Assembly (NCBI GenBank): GCA_002104985.1
Contig: MCGO01000069.1
Location: 124,001 to 188,000, forward strand
From: Rhizoclosmatium globosum
Taxonomy: Eukaryota > Chytridiomycota > Chytridiomycetes > Chytridiales > Chytriomycetaceae
Length of the DNA stretch: 64,000 nucleotides
Reading direction: 5' to 3'
Part shown: positions 20,990 through 31,400 of the stretch, piece after piece
Layout: the number at the start of each line of letters is the position of its first letter
Numbering within the stretch: position 1 is the first letter of the stretch
Made by a program: the position numbers and the translations under genes
The notes under the pieces: model-generated
The model's input: the letters and a program-made list of their open reading frames with translations, nothing else
Databases searched by the model: none
Told to the model about the DNA's origin: nothing

Positions 20990-21118
20990 ATGGCTGCTCA
21001 TCACTATCGAGGAGAAATCCAGCAAATTATTTTTGTCTTTGGAGACGTACGAGAACCTGCAGACGAATCAGTGGCTCTTGTGGAAGACTTGACTAGAGCT
21101 CAGATTAGTCGACCATAA
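20990..21118 (+). pseudogene. SPT3: N-terminal fragment of SPT3 (SAGA subunit)
   Basis: A 42-residue frame starting at ATG 20990 reads HHYRGEIQQIIFVFGDVREP and then ESVALVEDLTRAQI, matching the start of the first histone-fold domain of Spt3 (known form YRxEIQQMMFxxGE, then hydrophobic E-D-I-x-R-x-Q). Spt3 is the SAGA subunit that helps deliver TBP to promoters. The frame stops right after RAQISRP, in the middle of the first histone-fold helix. The next 220 bases hold no continuation of the domain on this strand and no convincing intron. It is thus a 5' fragment of an SPT3 gene, with what may be its 5' untranslated leader, rather than a working gene; a full copy should exist elsewhere. Confidence 0.7.
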
Positions 21119-21341
21119 TTCACATTCCAGTAAGCATAACCTCAGCAAAATAAAACCCTGTTTTTAACCAAAAACTCCAATACAAACAGCCTCATCTCGT
21201 TGGAGTTGATTGGTTTTGTAAGCAAAGAATCAATATCGTTAACCCAATCTAGGAATTCCTATTCAAATCTTTTATGATGATTCAATAATCGGAGAGCTCT
21301 CCCAACCTGCGCAAAACCTCCCGCCCTTTACCGCTTCGGCA

Positions 21342-21962
21342 ATGGCAACGAAAATTACAATTTTTGTGTTTTCTATGTGTGGGTTCTACATTGGTCTTGA
21401 AAAGTCGCAAATAGTACCACAAAACACTGTTACATACCTGCATTTCTTTTGGCTCTCCACTACAGAAAACATCGCCGCGGACAACATTACCAGAGAGGAC
21501 CCGCGCAATGACTATCGTATAAGCGACAAGGCATTCGACGTTCTTTATCAACGATTTGGCCCTTTCTCTATTGACGCAATCATGGCTTCAAACATCAATA
21601 AACGTTGTGACGTCTTCTTCAGTCGATACGATTGCGAAAATACATCTCACATTAATCTTCTGGCCTGGAAGCCACCTGAAGATTTCGATTACTCTAAGCG
21701 ACTATACGTGTTTCCCCCCTTCGCAATGATTCCGGTTACCCTGAAACACATGCAATCAATTGGCGTCTGCTTCACAATTATTGTACCACAACGATACGAA
21801 AACTATTGGCCAATTCTATGGGGTAACGCAACTAACGCGATCTGTCTTGGAGAAAAAGGCGATACCAATATAATACTTGGTTGGAACCAGACGTCACTGA
21901 GCGTACAACCGACCCCAATCATGTACAATTTCTGGGCTTTCTACTTCGAACAAAATAAATGA
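21342..21962 (+). mobile_element. Decayed DIRS-like (tyrosine-recombinase) retrotransposon fragment
   Basis: A 206-residue frame ends in a block typical of the region after the reverse transcriptase/RNase H in DIRS-like elements: RFGPFSIDAIMASNINKR (D-x-FAS-x-N pattern), FFSRYDC, INLLAWKP, then YVFPPFAMIP and a hydrophobic FTIIVP. Upstream the segment KSQIVPQNTVTYLHFFW recalls the end of the reverse transcriptase (SQxVPxxxVxYLGF). These two parts are closer together than in an intact element, so an internal deletion is likely. After the stop at 21962 more coding-like sequence continues in other frames to about 22310 and may be recombinase remnants. No terminal repeats are seen. The class call rests on motif memory. 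Confidence 0.5.
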
Positions 21963-22333
21963 CAAAACGTCGTTTCATCGCTGTTTCTCTATATTTTATA
22001 TCAAATGTCAATCTGGTCCAACATCTCAAACTTCCTCTGCCGAGATCGCAACAGGACCGAAAACAGAAAAGACACATCCGCAACTGTTCAGCTATACGCA
22101 GATTAGCGCAACGAGCTGTCACCAACCACACCATTGTATCAAGCGGTACGAATTCTACAGCGAATTGCGTTCATACTTGGAAAGAAACGAGTACAAAATC
22201 CGGTATATGTTTCAGTCTTTTCGGATAGATTTATCATATATCTTTCCGTTGTTGTCATTTGCAGCCATATGGCGAGAGATTAAGGTGAAAACTAGTGCCT
22301 GGTATCATATACGCGTCGTTCAATCAGATATCA

Positions 22334-22400
22334 GCGCTCGGTTGGCTCAGCTGGTAGTAGCGTGGGGCTGTTAACCTCAAGGTCGTTGGTACATAGAGCG
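22334..22400 (+). tRNA. Broken tRNA-Asn(GTT)-like sequence (pseudogene)
   Basis: An A-box match (TGGCTCAGCTGG) and D arm are followed by a good anticodon arm: stem TGGGG/CCTCA with loop CTGTTAA, anticodon GTT. The acceptor 5' half GCGCTC can pair with GAGCG near 22396-22400. The T arm is missing most of its loop: after GTCGTTGG the sequence reads TACATA instead of the usual TTCGAATCCAA, about ten bases short. It is therefore a tRNA pseudogene or a tRNA-derived repeat head. It lies just after the retroelement remnant. Confidence 0.55.
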
Positions 22401-22607
22401 TTTTGCTACAAATAGAACCCCCTTTTGCATTTGAAAGCTCTGTAACTCTCCAATGCTGCTCTTAAGATTGTTAAGCTTCACAAGTTTATAGAATCACGAC
22501 TCATACGATTTCGAATGTCGCTTTCAAAAAAATCAATTTGCAGCGAATGGAAATGGGATAACAAATTCAAAGGTTTATTTCTACGAACGAAGAAAGAAAT
22601 ATATCGA

Positions 22608-23180
22608 CTACCGATGTGTAAACGAATTCAAATGTCTCATCAAGTCATGGTACCTCCGAAAGTCACGGTTACAGTCTCCAATGCTACATTTGAATACTTT
22701 TTCAATAAATGGTCCCGCAACATTGATGCGTGCTGTCGTAGAGGGATGGTCATGCTGCCGCAGGGCTGAAGAGAGGGGTGGAAGGAGCAGAGGTGCTTGC
22801 AGTGGCGTATTGTTTATGGAGATCGTGAACTGTGGCTGTGCTGATTCAGAGGTTACGACTTGGATTGCACGGAACTGGTTCATTTGTTGCGCGGTTGTGC
22901 ATGGAGGTGACGTCTTTTTAGAGGTGGGTCGTGATCTTGGACGTGGTTTTATGTACAAGACCCCTGTTTTTCGGAGAGGGCCGCCAGCAGGTGCTTGTTG
23001 CTCTGCCGGCTGGATCTCTTGCGATGTTTCATCATCTAGTAAAAACGAAATGTTCATTGGATTCAAAGGTGTTGTCGGGCTTGGAAGTTCAGTCATGGTC
23101 GGAGAGGCACTTGTGCAAGAATCTCGGCGTTGATTTATAAAGACGAGGTGGTCGACGGAGAGAGCTGGCTTCTTGGACAT
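22608..23180 (-). CDS. C2H2 zinc-finger protein 1
   Basis: Single exon, 190 residues. The C-terminal finger is FKCSIGDCNRDFRRYHDLMR then HLNSFTH: a C-x4-C-x12-H-x5-H C2H2 finger, preceded by INVAGPFIEKV. The protein ends directly after the finger. The N-terminal part carries NPMNISFLLDDE near residue 41, a short motif shared with the zinc-finger genes at 23681 and 26336, and otherwise low-complexity Pro/Ser/Thr sequence. Probably a sequence-specific DNA-binding regulator with a short docking motif. The start at 23180 is the only ATG upstream of the shared motif. Confidence 0.75.
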   Translation of the reverse strand: MSKKPALSVDHLVFINQRRDSCTSASPTMTELPSPTTPLNPMNISFLLDDETSQEIQPAEQQAPAGGPLRKTGVLYIKPRPRSRPTSKKTSPPCTTAQQMNQFRAIQVVTSESAQPQFTISINNTPLQAPLLLPPLSSALRQHDHPSTTARINVAGPFIEKVFKCSIGDCNRDFRRYHDLMRHLNSFTHR

Positions 23181-23680
23181 GTTGTGCGAGTGGTGTATTG
23201 ATAATAGTTTTCTGACGAAATATTGGAATTGTCATTTTTTCTGTCAAAGTGGAAAGAAGCACTGCCACTCCGGCGGCATTGCGGAAGTGTCTAAGCCACT
23301 GCTCTACATTTACATTTTGAAAATTATCAGTTTTTGATTGAAGAACGTGTTTAGGTTGCAATGTTATCGAGCACTCCAAAAAGACAGTTGTCAATGGGGC
23401 TGAAGAGATCAGATAACCGTTCAAGAGGCTGCGCGAAACGAAGTACCAAAGGCATTTTCTCATCAATATTTAATAACAGGAAATCTTGCCAATATATGAC
23501 GACAACGATTCTTTGGGATGCTGACTGTTCCTTGTCACTCTTGCAAAACATTCAAACGATCAACGATCCAGCCACTGAACACTCACGTTCAAAAATTCTT
23601 ATTTATGGCACATTGTCTATTTTCTAATTTACAGCCCTCTCCACATATATACCACATCTACAGACTTTTCTTCCACCTCC
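23181..23680. other. Spacer between zinc-finger genes 1 and 2
   Basis: About 500 bases on the promoter side of zinc-finger gene 1. Small frames here have no start or domain support. No repeat is recognised. Confidence 0.35.
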
Positions 23681-24412
23681 TTAATGCTTAAAACTCTTCA
23701 GGTGTCGCATATAATCGTGATATCGCCTAAAACTACGATCACAGTTTTCCACAGGACACTTGAACACTCGCTCTGTGTGAGGGCCCGCAACATTGAATCC
23801 AAACTCTTGGATTCCACCGTCGTTTTGTGTTGCAGAGTATGTAGTAGTTGGGACTGTTCCAGTTGAAGGTGCAGTTGGGGCTGAGTATGGGGCCGTATAA
23901 GAGCGGGTGCGTGTTTTCAGATATGGCTGCGCGTTGTTTTGCTTCTGATGAGGGATTGGTTGGGTCTGTGGAGAGCCTGGAATGGGGAGTTGAAATGTCT
24001 GAGAAGAGATCGGAATTGTTGGAAGGGGCAGAGAGTGTGTAGCTAGATGTAATTGGCGGGTTCTTGTTCTATTTGGCGGTATTGTAGCGTTGTGGAAGGT
24101 GGAGTGAGTGGGAATCGGCATTGGAGCTGTTGCAGCGTTTGTGGCCGTGTGTGATGTCGGAGGGAAAGGAAGTTGGAAGAGAGCTGTACTGCTTGTTGCT
24201 GTTATCAGTGGTTCTGCTGCGGAAGGTATGGGCGGAATAGTTATTATTGCTGCAGGTTGGGGTTCTGGGGCGTCGCTTATGAGGAAGTCTATTCGCATTG
24301 GATCTGCAACTGCAACTGACGACCTTATGGACAATGCAGAGCCAGTTGGAGATGCAGACATCAGTAATCCGTCGTCCAGTGCGTGGTTGTCCTCGCCAGG
24401 AAAAGAGCTCAT
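23681..24412 (-). CDS. C2H2 zinc-finger protein 2
   Basis: Single exon, 243 residues from ATG 24412; the open frame extends further upstream but without an ATG. The C-terminal finger FKCPVENCDRSFRRYHDYMR then HLKSFKH is close to that of the gene at 22608, as is the lead-in FNVAGPHTERV. Near the N-terminus is ADPMRIDFLISDAPE, an altered copy of the NPMxIxxLLxD motif. The rest is Pro/Thr/Ser-rich. The two genes are a tandem duplicate in which only the finger, the block before it and the short motif are conserved. Likely transcription factor. Confidence 0.75.
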   Translation of the reverse strand: MSSFPGEDNHALDDGLLMSASPTGSALSIRSSVAVADPMRIDFLISDAPEPQPAAIITIPPIPSAAEPLITATSSTALFQLPFPPTSHTATNAATAPMPIPTHSTFHNATIPPNRTRTRQLHLATHSLPLPTIPISSQTFQLPIPGSPQTQPIPHQKQNNAQPYLKTRTRSYTAPYSAPTAPSTGTVPTTTYSATQNDGGIQEFGFNVAGPHTERVFKCPVENCDRSFRRYHDYMRHLKSFKH

Positions 24413-24779
24413 ATGATTGAGTAAATATTGGTCACCTGCAAAGCACTTTGGCAATCTTGGAAATTCGTGCTCAGCCACAATCTCGACTCGGCCGGCCGCT
24501 TTTCCGACCAATTATTTAGTGTCCAAACTAACCGCGATGCTAATCTTCACAATAATCAACAATTGCAAGCATCAAGCGAGAGGAGAAATGAGCATCATCA
24601 GAAAACATTTAAATTAGCAAATTTGAATTAGTCATCGTTAACAAATCATCGGCGGCAGTACCAACAACCGCGATTGATTAAAAACTTTATACGTACAAAC
24701 TCTCCTTTACGACAAATCACGCAAATTTCTGACACCAAATGCTTTTTCCTTTGTCACACTCCGCGCATACCTCTCGGAA

Positions 24780-25140
24780 TCCTATCATGGATTCAACACC
24801 TCACCAATTAATTAATATCTCGATGAGCTTTTCAGACTCTCCTCTCTCTGGAACTCCATCCGCCCTTCCTTGACACACGAAACACACATGTACTTATTAT
24901 TAAAAACCACTGTCTCGCTCAAACCAACTCCCATCCTGATTCGCTTGCAAACTCGTTATCCACTGCCTCTTAGCATTTTTAACCCCCCCTGATATTCTCT
25001 AAGTTATTATAAACTACCCAACAATGCAGCACTCATCAGATTGATCACAGACTCAACTCTCCTCCAACCAACTCCCATCCCGATTCGCCATCCAAACTCT
25101 CTAGTCAAGAATATTTTCACAGTCCCATAATATTTAATGA
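24780..25140 (-). repeat. Decayed copies of the FMN-oxidase 3' end
   Basis: Three degenerate segments resemble the sequence at 25276-25385, which is the C-terminal coding end of the oxidase gene. They share ATCAYGGATTCAACACCTC at about 24786, CAAACCAACTCCCATCC and GATTCGC at about 24915, and CTCCAACCAACTCCCATCC plus CGATTCGCCATCCAAACTCT at about 25060, then CACAGTCCC near 25120. None keeps an open frame. They look like successive tail duplications in decay. The rest of 24413-25280 is A/T-rich without genes. Confidence 0.65.
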
Positions 25141-25280
25141 ACACGCAAAACCAGGAAACAAATATGTTCTTGATATACTCTAAATTTTATTTATTAACCA
25201 CAGTATAACTCCAACCATAATAATCTCTCTCATACACACAAAACAGATTCCCAAGATACAAAGGACAGAATCCCACCATA

Positions 25281-26234
25281 TCACGGATTCAACACCTCCT
25301 CCAACCAACTCCCATCCCGATTCGCCGTCCAAACTCTCCGTTCTGGCACTCCATCCACAGTCCCCTGATATTTCACATACTCCACCTTCAACACCCTAAA
25401 CACAACCAAACAAAAGTTCTCGAGCGCAAATTCAACGGCTTCCTTGACTTCCTCGTCTGTGGTGTCGTCGGGAGACGCGGGTAAGGAGGTGTGTTTGAAT
25501 GTGTGTAGGGTTGGAGCGATTGAGGCTCTGTATTTTGGTTTTACTTGGAGGATTGGGACGGGGGGTAACGGTTTGGAGCGGCTTGATGTTGTGGTAGTGG
25601 TTGAAGATTGTGGAGCTGATGGGGTGGTGGTAGTTGGAGAGGAAGGGACAGGGGAGGAGGAGGAGAGGGAGATATCTGATAGGGCTTGTTGTGTTGTGTT
25701 AATATCCTGATGAGAAGAAGCAGAAAGCCCACGAGGTTCCCCCGTCGGCGGCCAAGAAAACTCTGCTCTAAAACGAGGACTGAGTCGTCTAAACTGGGCG
25801 ACCCGTTCGTCCTGCCAAAAGTCATCTGTTCCATCTGAGACAGGAATCACGATCCCTCTTGGACCCGTTCCAAGGCGGCCTGAGAGAGACGGGGCCGGGA
25901 CGAGGAAGCACTTTCCGGAGAGAATAAAAAGGTCGTTTGTTTTGGGAAGGTGCCAGGCGAGTTCGTGGGTTTGCGAGGTGAGTTTTAGGGCCGGGATCAG
26001 GTCCTGGTTCCGGGCTGAAACGGGAAAGAGAAGGACTCGTGGGTCAGAGGGAAGGAACGAGAGGAAGGGGAGGGGCTGCAGCTTTGGTGTGGTTGAGATG
26101 GATGTGAGGGAGGCAAGGAAGGGTACGCCACGGGTGTTCCGGTCTGAGGGTAAACTGGAATCGTAGTTGTTTGCGTGGCAGGATTGGAGGAGCGGTGACC
26201 AGGGTACATCCCATGTTGGTGTTGTTGATGCCAT
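25281..26234 (-). CDS. Pyridoxamine 5'-phosphate oxidase-like FMN-binding protein (Alr4036 type)
   Basis: Single exon, 317 residues from ATG 26234. The order of segments fits the Alr4036-like branch of the PNPOx split-barrel family: WDVPWSPLLQSC at the start, NTRGVPFLASLTSI, then LTSQTHELAWHLPKTNDLFI (substrate strand), LSGKCFLV, DDFWQDERVAQFRRLSPR and EFSWPPTGEPRGLS. A Ser/Thr-rich insert of about 80 residues follows, then the final strands FALENFCLVVFRVLKVEYVK and ERRVWTANRDGSWLEEVLNP, where the aromatic/Arg pattern closes the barrel. The family binds FMN; substrates vary. Decayed copies of the last about 35 codons lie just downstream. Confidence 0.75.
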   Translation of the reverse strand: MASTTPTWDVPWSPLLQSCHANNYDSSLPSDRNTRGVPFLASLTSISTTPKLQPLPFLSFLPSDPRVLLFPVSARNQDLIPALKLTSQTHELAWHLPKTNDLFILSGKCFLVPAPSLSGRLGTGPRGIVIPVSDGTDDFWQDERVAQFRRLSPRFRAEFSWPPTGEPRGLSASSHQDINTTQQALSDISLSSSSPVPSSPTTTTPSAPQSSTTTTTSSRSKPLPPVPILQVKPKYRASIAPTLHTFKHTSLPASPDDTTDEEVKEAVEFALENFCLVVFRVLKVEYVKYQGTVDGVPERRVWTANRDGSWLEEVLNP

Positions 26235-26335
26235 TGCAATTGGGTTCAAAATTGAAAAGTAATAAATGATTAAAAACAGGTATTCATTATATTACAAACA
26301 GGAAACGCAGATGTCTAAAGAATAATAGAAGAGCT

Positions 26336-26926
26336 CTAATGTTTCACAGTCTTCAAATGCCTTTGCAAATCCTGGTTCCGTCGAAACTTTGACACACATC
26401 CATTCAACACACATGAGAAGGAGTACTCTTTTGAGTGAGTCAATAAGTGTGATTTGAGGTGGTGCTTCTTTCCAAAGACCTTCTTGCACACATTGCATGA
26501 ATGGTTTTCAACCTCGTGATGTGTTACACCAGTCTTGGCACTTGATGCTGAAGAGACAGACGAGGCTGATGGAACGGAGTAGGGTGATGAAAGCGACTTT
26601 GGGCGTTGGTAGTGCAGCTTTGACTGGTATCGGATTGGATTGGCAGTTGGGGCTGGTTGGGTCTTCTGAGTGGCAGCAGCAGTAACCTGCGTTTCTTGCT
26701 CAAAGTCGTCGTTGAGGAGCGATGCGATGCTCATTGGATTCCGGCGTTGGGAAACAGGAGAAAGGACTGGTGAAGGAGAGTGCATTGTCGGTGTCAGAGG
26801 CGGGGTTGACACAGTGAAGGCATCTGGCTGCTTGTGGGTGATGCTAGTAGAGGTGGCATTGTACATGGCTGCTGATGCAAGTGTGTCCAGAGAGAACACT
26901 GAAGAGGAGGAGGGAGACATGGACAT
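26336..26926 (-). CDS. C2H2 zinc-finger protein 3
   Basis: Single exon, 196 residues. Two C-terminal fingers: HSCNVCKKVFGKKHHLKSHL then LTH, a C-x2-C-x12-H-x4-H finger, and FSCVLNGCVSKFRRNQDLQR then HLKTVKH, which resembles the single finger of the genes at 22608 and 23681 (FRR-x-x-D-x-x-RHLK). The motif NPMSIASLLNDD lies near residue 63. A Ser/Thr/Pro-rich N-terminus with several SP/TP sites could carry regulatory phosphorylation. Finger 2 and the short motif mark it as a third member of the local family, in which the others lost or never had the first finger. Confidence 0.8.
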   Translation of the reverse strand: MSMSPSSSSVFSLDTLASAAMYNATSTSITHKQPDAFTVSTPPLTPTMHSPSPVLSPVSQRRNPMSIASLLNDDFEQETQVTAAATQKTQPAPTANPIRYQSKLHYQRPKSLSSPYSVPSASSVSSASSAKTGVTHHEVENHSCNVCKKVFGKKHHLKSHLLTHSKEYSFSCVLNGCVSKFRRNQDLQRHLKTVKH

Positions 26927-27466
26927 TGTTCAGAGTTGGGTTTTTAGATACAGTTTTGATTTTCTTGGAGGCTTTTCTTTTCAAAAGCGGTGATGACCAG
27001 TCCTCAAAGTTCGAACTTGGGCCCAACATGAAAAATTGTCTTCTTGGCACATTCAGTTTTCGTAGTATTTAGCATGTCTATCCATGCAACAAGTAGTGCA
27101 ATCGATGATAATGATACCTGTCTTGATCCTATGTGGATAACCCTTTTCCTTCACTCACAATCACCGATTCTGAGTCTCGTGTAACAGGGCGACAAGGTGC
27201 AACTCAACTTCCAAGAAATAGCTGCACAATCAATTCTTGGAGTTCCACTCACTGTTCAATGTGGTTGAACTTGAGGCCAATAGATGCTTATGACAAGGCT
27301 ATTGCATAAGCATTACTTTCGTGAATGAGACGCATTCATTAAGTGCTCCACCGTTGGTCATGAAATTGGATGGATACTTGGATGTGTAAGCAAGTTGAGA
27401 TCACCTCGTGCCTTTTTTTTTCTCCATTTCCTCTCTCTTCACTCTCCCTTTCTTTCTCTCTTTCTT
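26927..27466. other. Intergenic, nothing recognised
   Basis: About 540 bases upstream of zinc-finger gene 3 and downstream of the tail-anchored gene. It holds a pyrimidine-rich tract (about 27415-27470) that forms the 3' flank of the latter. No gene seen. Confidence 0.35.
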
Positions 27467-28288
27467 TTATTTGAATAGTAATGCAATGATGGCGAGAAGC
27501 AAGAAAATGACAGATGCAATGTATATGAAGGGAACTGATTGAGATGCATTCGCCTGTGCCAACTGTAGCGACTCCAGAGTAGGTATCTAATATGGACAGT
27601 TCAGATTTCGATGGATAGAAACACAATGTAATACCTTATCAGCAGCAGTCGCAACATTCCCCTTCTGCAAATCCAACCTCCTCTGCAAAATCCCAAGCTT
27701 CTCCAACGTCTCCGCCTGAGCCTTCTCAGCAGCCTTCAATTTCACATCCAACACCTGGTTCTGCCGTATCGCCGTAAAAAGCAACTGAATCACGTCTTCA
27801 TCCGCCTCCAATTCATTCAGCTTCTGATTAAGCTCAGCCGCAGGTGCAATCACGTCCCCACTTGTTCCAATTAACGAAGGAGCAGCAGCAGCAGCAGAAG
27901 CCTTGACAATCCCTTCCAACCTCGCCACAATCTGAAGCACAGAACCAGATCCAAATTCGAGAATCTTTTGTTTTAAAACAAGTGATTTGCAGAGAAAGAA
28001 GCGTAGCCCGATTTGGACCACGTGGCTCTCGTTGTTGTCGTTCGTGGTTTCGGTTGAGTTGATTGGGACGGGTTTTCCGCGGAGCCAGACGGAGGATGGG
28101 GGGAGGAGGTCGGAGTCCATGTGTGATTCGGGGATGGTTCCGTCTGGGTCGGTTAGGGTTGTCAGGGATTGGGCGGTGGGTGGATCTAAGGTTACGAGTG
28201 TGATTGGGGCTGACTGTTTGGTTGGTGGGAACAGGTTAGGGACGGGGTAGCACGCTATCAATTCAATTAAGCTTAACTGATGCTGCAT
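27467..28288 (-). CDS. Tail-anchored coiled-coil protein
   Basis: Two exons, 28288-27635 and 27586-27467, with a 48-nt intron (GTATTA...TATTAG, phase 0), 257 residues. The second exon encodes IPTLESLQLAQANASQSV followed by a single hydrophobic helix PFIYIASVIFLLLAIIALLF and a final Lys, the arrangement of a C-terminal tail anchor. The N-terminal 130 residues include a folded-looking region (VVQIGLRFFLCKSLVLKQKI), and residues about 150-215 a coiled coil (LNELEADEDVIQLLF, LKAAEKAQAETLEKLGILQR). Tail-anchored coiled-coil proteins often act in vesicle fusion or organelle contact, but this is not a SNARE by motif. Family unknown. Confidence 0.65.
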
Positions 28289-28426
28289 CTAGTCGGAGAA
28301 GAACTATGCGCACAGTGGAAAGGGTCTCGTGGCCATCTGTGTCTGTTGAAGGTGCGACTTCGTCAACAACACAGGCGAACTTCATTTTCGAAGTTCTATT
28401 CTTTATTATCGACAGAAGATATTCCC

Positions 28427-31400
28427 TCAATCAAATTCTAAAGTATTCTCACATTTCAAACTACTACCATCATTTGGATCGCGTACATAACAGCCGACGG
28501 ACACAGTGACCATGACCTCCAGGCGACCTATATTGGAATGGTAGCATTCCCAGCTGATTGGAATATCTAATGTGTTAAAGTTAGTGGAAGAAATGATTTA
28601 TGACTCGACAAACCAAAGATATCAATCGCCAAACAACTGACAATGCCAGCTTCTTTACGCCGTTTATCAAAACCTTCAAACGCACTCAACAGTTTCATAA
28701 ATCCATCGTCGCTAATTGGGTTTTCGGACAAGTCAATTTGGCCTCTCAAATTCAATGGATCGGCCGTCAGGCGATTTAAGATAATATCCACTGCAATGTC
28801 ACCCAAATTACAATCTATCGATAAAGTTAAATAATACTCTTTGTAAAAGTTCGCATAGAGACTCACTTGTTAGACTTAAATCAATCTGACTCCATGAAGG
28901 AATGGAGGCGGCCAGTGCTTTAACACCTTCATTTGATAGAGGACTTCCAGACAAATCCAGGCTTTGGAATCCCGGGTACTCAATGTCTATTTCCGCTTTT
29001 GTTTGAGGTAGAGTGTCAACCCATTCGGAATCATTGAGATTCTGGTGCCTCTGTACTTGAATAGAAGTCCATTCTGTCTCCACGACTTTTTCCCAATTCT
29101 TGGATGCTTCCACTCCAACTGCAGCCAACGTCTTCCCAAGTTCCTTCAAGAACGCGATTGACAGCCCACTCTCTGCAACGTCAAAAATTAAAACCAAATC
29201 AATCTTCAAAAACCATTACGATGTACCTGACATATCCAGCGACTTGATTTCCCCACTTCGGATCTTGCTACACACAAGATTCGTAAATTCGGGTCCACCA
29301 CGAATACCGTTATCAATCAAATCGACGGTGAATCCCTCCACATCGTTTTCGTTCACACAGTCAAGTAAAACTGAGGCGCCTTCATCTCCCAAGAGACATG
29401 CACTCGCGTCCAAGTATTTGAGTCCACATGTTTTGGATTTTACAGCGTGGGCTATGGACTGGAAACCGTCTGGACCGCAGTGAAGTCCTGCAATGTGGTT
29501 TTTTCGTTATATAAAGAGTGCTTCACTATTCGGGGTTCACAAACCATTCATGTACAAGCTTTGTAGTGTCTTGTTGGTTTCCAGCGCTTTTCCAAAGGCT
29601 TTGACGCCTACTGATGTGATATCGTTTTCGGATACACGTAAATCAATGATTGTAGTATTGTAGGCCATGATTTCTGCGAGAGCTATTGCGCCAGAGTCTC
29701 CGAGATTGATTTCTGGTTTGATCAGGTTAGAACACACAGCAATATTGAAGGTAAAGGGTCTCAACTGGTAAGATCCAAAAGAGTTAAATTCGGGTTCGGG
29801 TTCACTTGGATTCCTTTACAGAGGAGTTTGATTGTATCGTCGCCAAGTGGGTTTTCTGGTTGAAATTGTTGAGTTTATTGACACTGAATTTGGCGTTTAT
29901 ACTTACTCGAAACATCCAACGACGTCAACTTTGGGGGGCGTGCATTCATCATTTTTAATAAATCAATTGGTGCAGTGCTGATATCGTTGCCGGATAAGTT
30001 GAGGTCAGATATTCCACTATTTGGTCCGAAAGCGCGGAACAACGCGGCGGCGCCTAACGACGTGATGTTGTTTTCTATATAATTTACATGTTAAATTCAA
30101 GCGATATATAAGCATAACTCACCTGTCACATCAACACTCGTCACAACACGATCAACTTTAGATAAAGCATCACCTAGCAACACCATATCCTCATCGTTCA
30201 AGTTCAGTTTACTCAATCCAAGCAATATAAATTCTGAAACTCTTTCCACGTCATCGCCAATGTCTTGTAGAATCTTGAGTCCACGCTTTTGAACGGCGGC
30301 GCAAAAGGATTTCATCCACGGCATGGCTTGTTTTTTCACTGCGATTGTTTAATTTGAGTTTGTGTCATTTGAGGGGGGGAAAGGGTGCGCGTTACCAAGC
30401 TTGTTACTCTTCTTCCCAGTCTCCGCCACAACACCATGATCCATAACAGCAACACCTCCGCGACTTTCCACAACAATCTTTAAATCATGTACGCTTGCGT
30501 TCCCCGCAACACATACAGTCAATGCGTCAATCAAAGATGCACTTCCAATCTGGATGCATTCCAGTCCCGGGAGTTTGGCCAGCATCGTCCCTAATTCAAC
30601 CGGGACATCATGTGCGGTCAATAAATTTGACTCGGAGTCGTTGATTGTAAGGGACTCGATTTCAGGGGTTCCGTATTCCCATAACTGGGTGATGAGTTTT
30701 AACGTAGGCGTATCAACTGATCCAAACACTGCATTCGTGATTCGGTTTCCACGTTTCAAGAAAGGCATCGGGTCAAACCCAGTTCCTACGAGGACGTTTG
30801 ATAGGCTTGGGTGGTCCCGAAGGGCGACATGGAGGTCGGGTAAATCTGTGATATCGTTTTCGCTTAAATTTAATTTCTGTAAGACTGTGTTGATGGAGAG
30901 AGCGGTTGTAAGAAGTTTCCAAGTTGATTTCGATTTGACGTTGGCGCCGCGGAGGTTCAGGTCTGTGAGGAAAGGGTGGTTCTGTTTGAGTCCTTCTGTA
31001 AGGATTCGCATTGACGCGTGAGACATTACAGGGATTTCTGTTGAATAAATTCAGTAAGGTATTAAGTGAGATTGATAAAAGATTCACTCACTTCTCCAGG
31101 ACAATGTCAACCGATCCAAGTTTTCGCGATACTTGAGAATCCCATCCTTTCGCTCCTTTGGCTCCCCAAACACCTCCTTCAAGTCATTGCTCGTCAAGAA
31201 ATCGAGTTTGAATTCTGTCGCATCCATTTTCTGGTCGGGGAAGTATTTGAAGAAACTAGCTTCGGTGGCGCATTGTGCGGCGGCAGCGGCTACTTTCAAG
31301 GGAGTAAATGTTTGTAGGGCTTTGATGAGGTCAGGGATTGACCAGGCAACTTGCGTTGTGTCCAGTTGAATTCCTTGTAATTGGGTGATGGCTGATAAAG

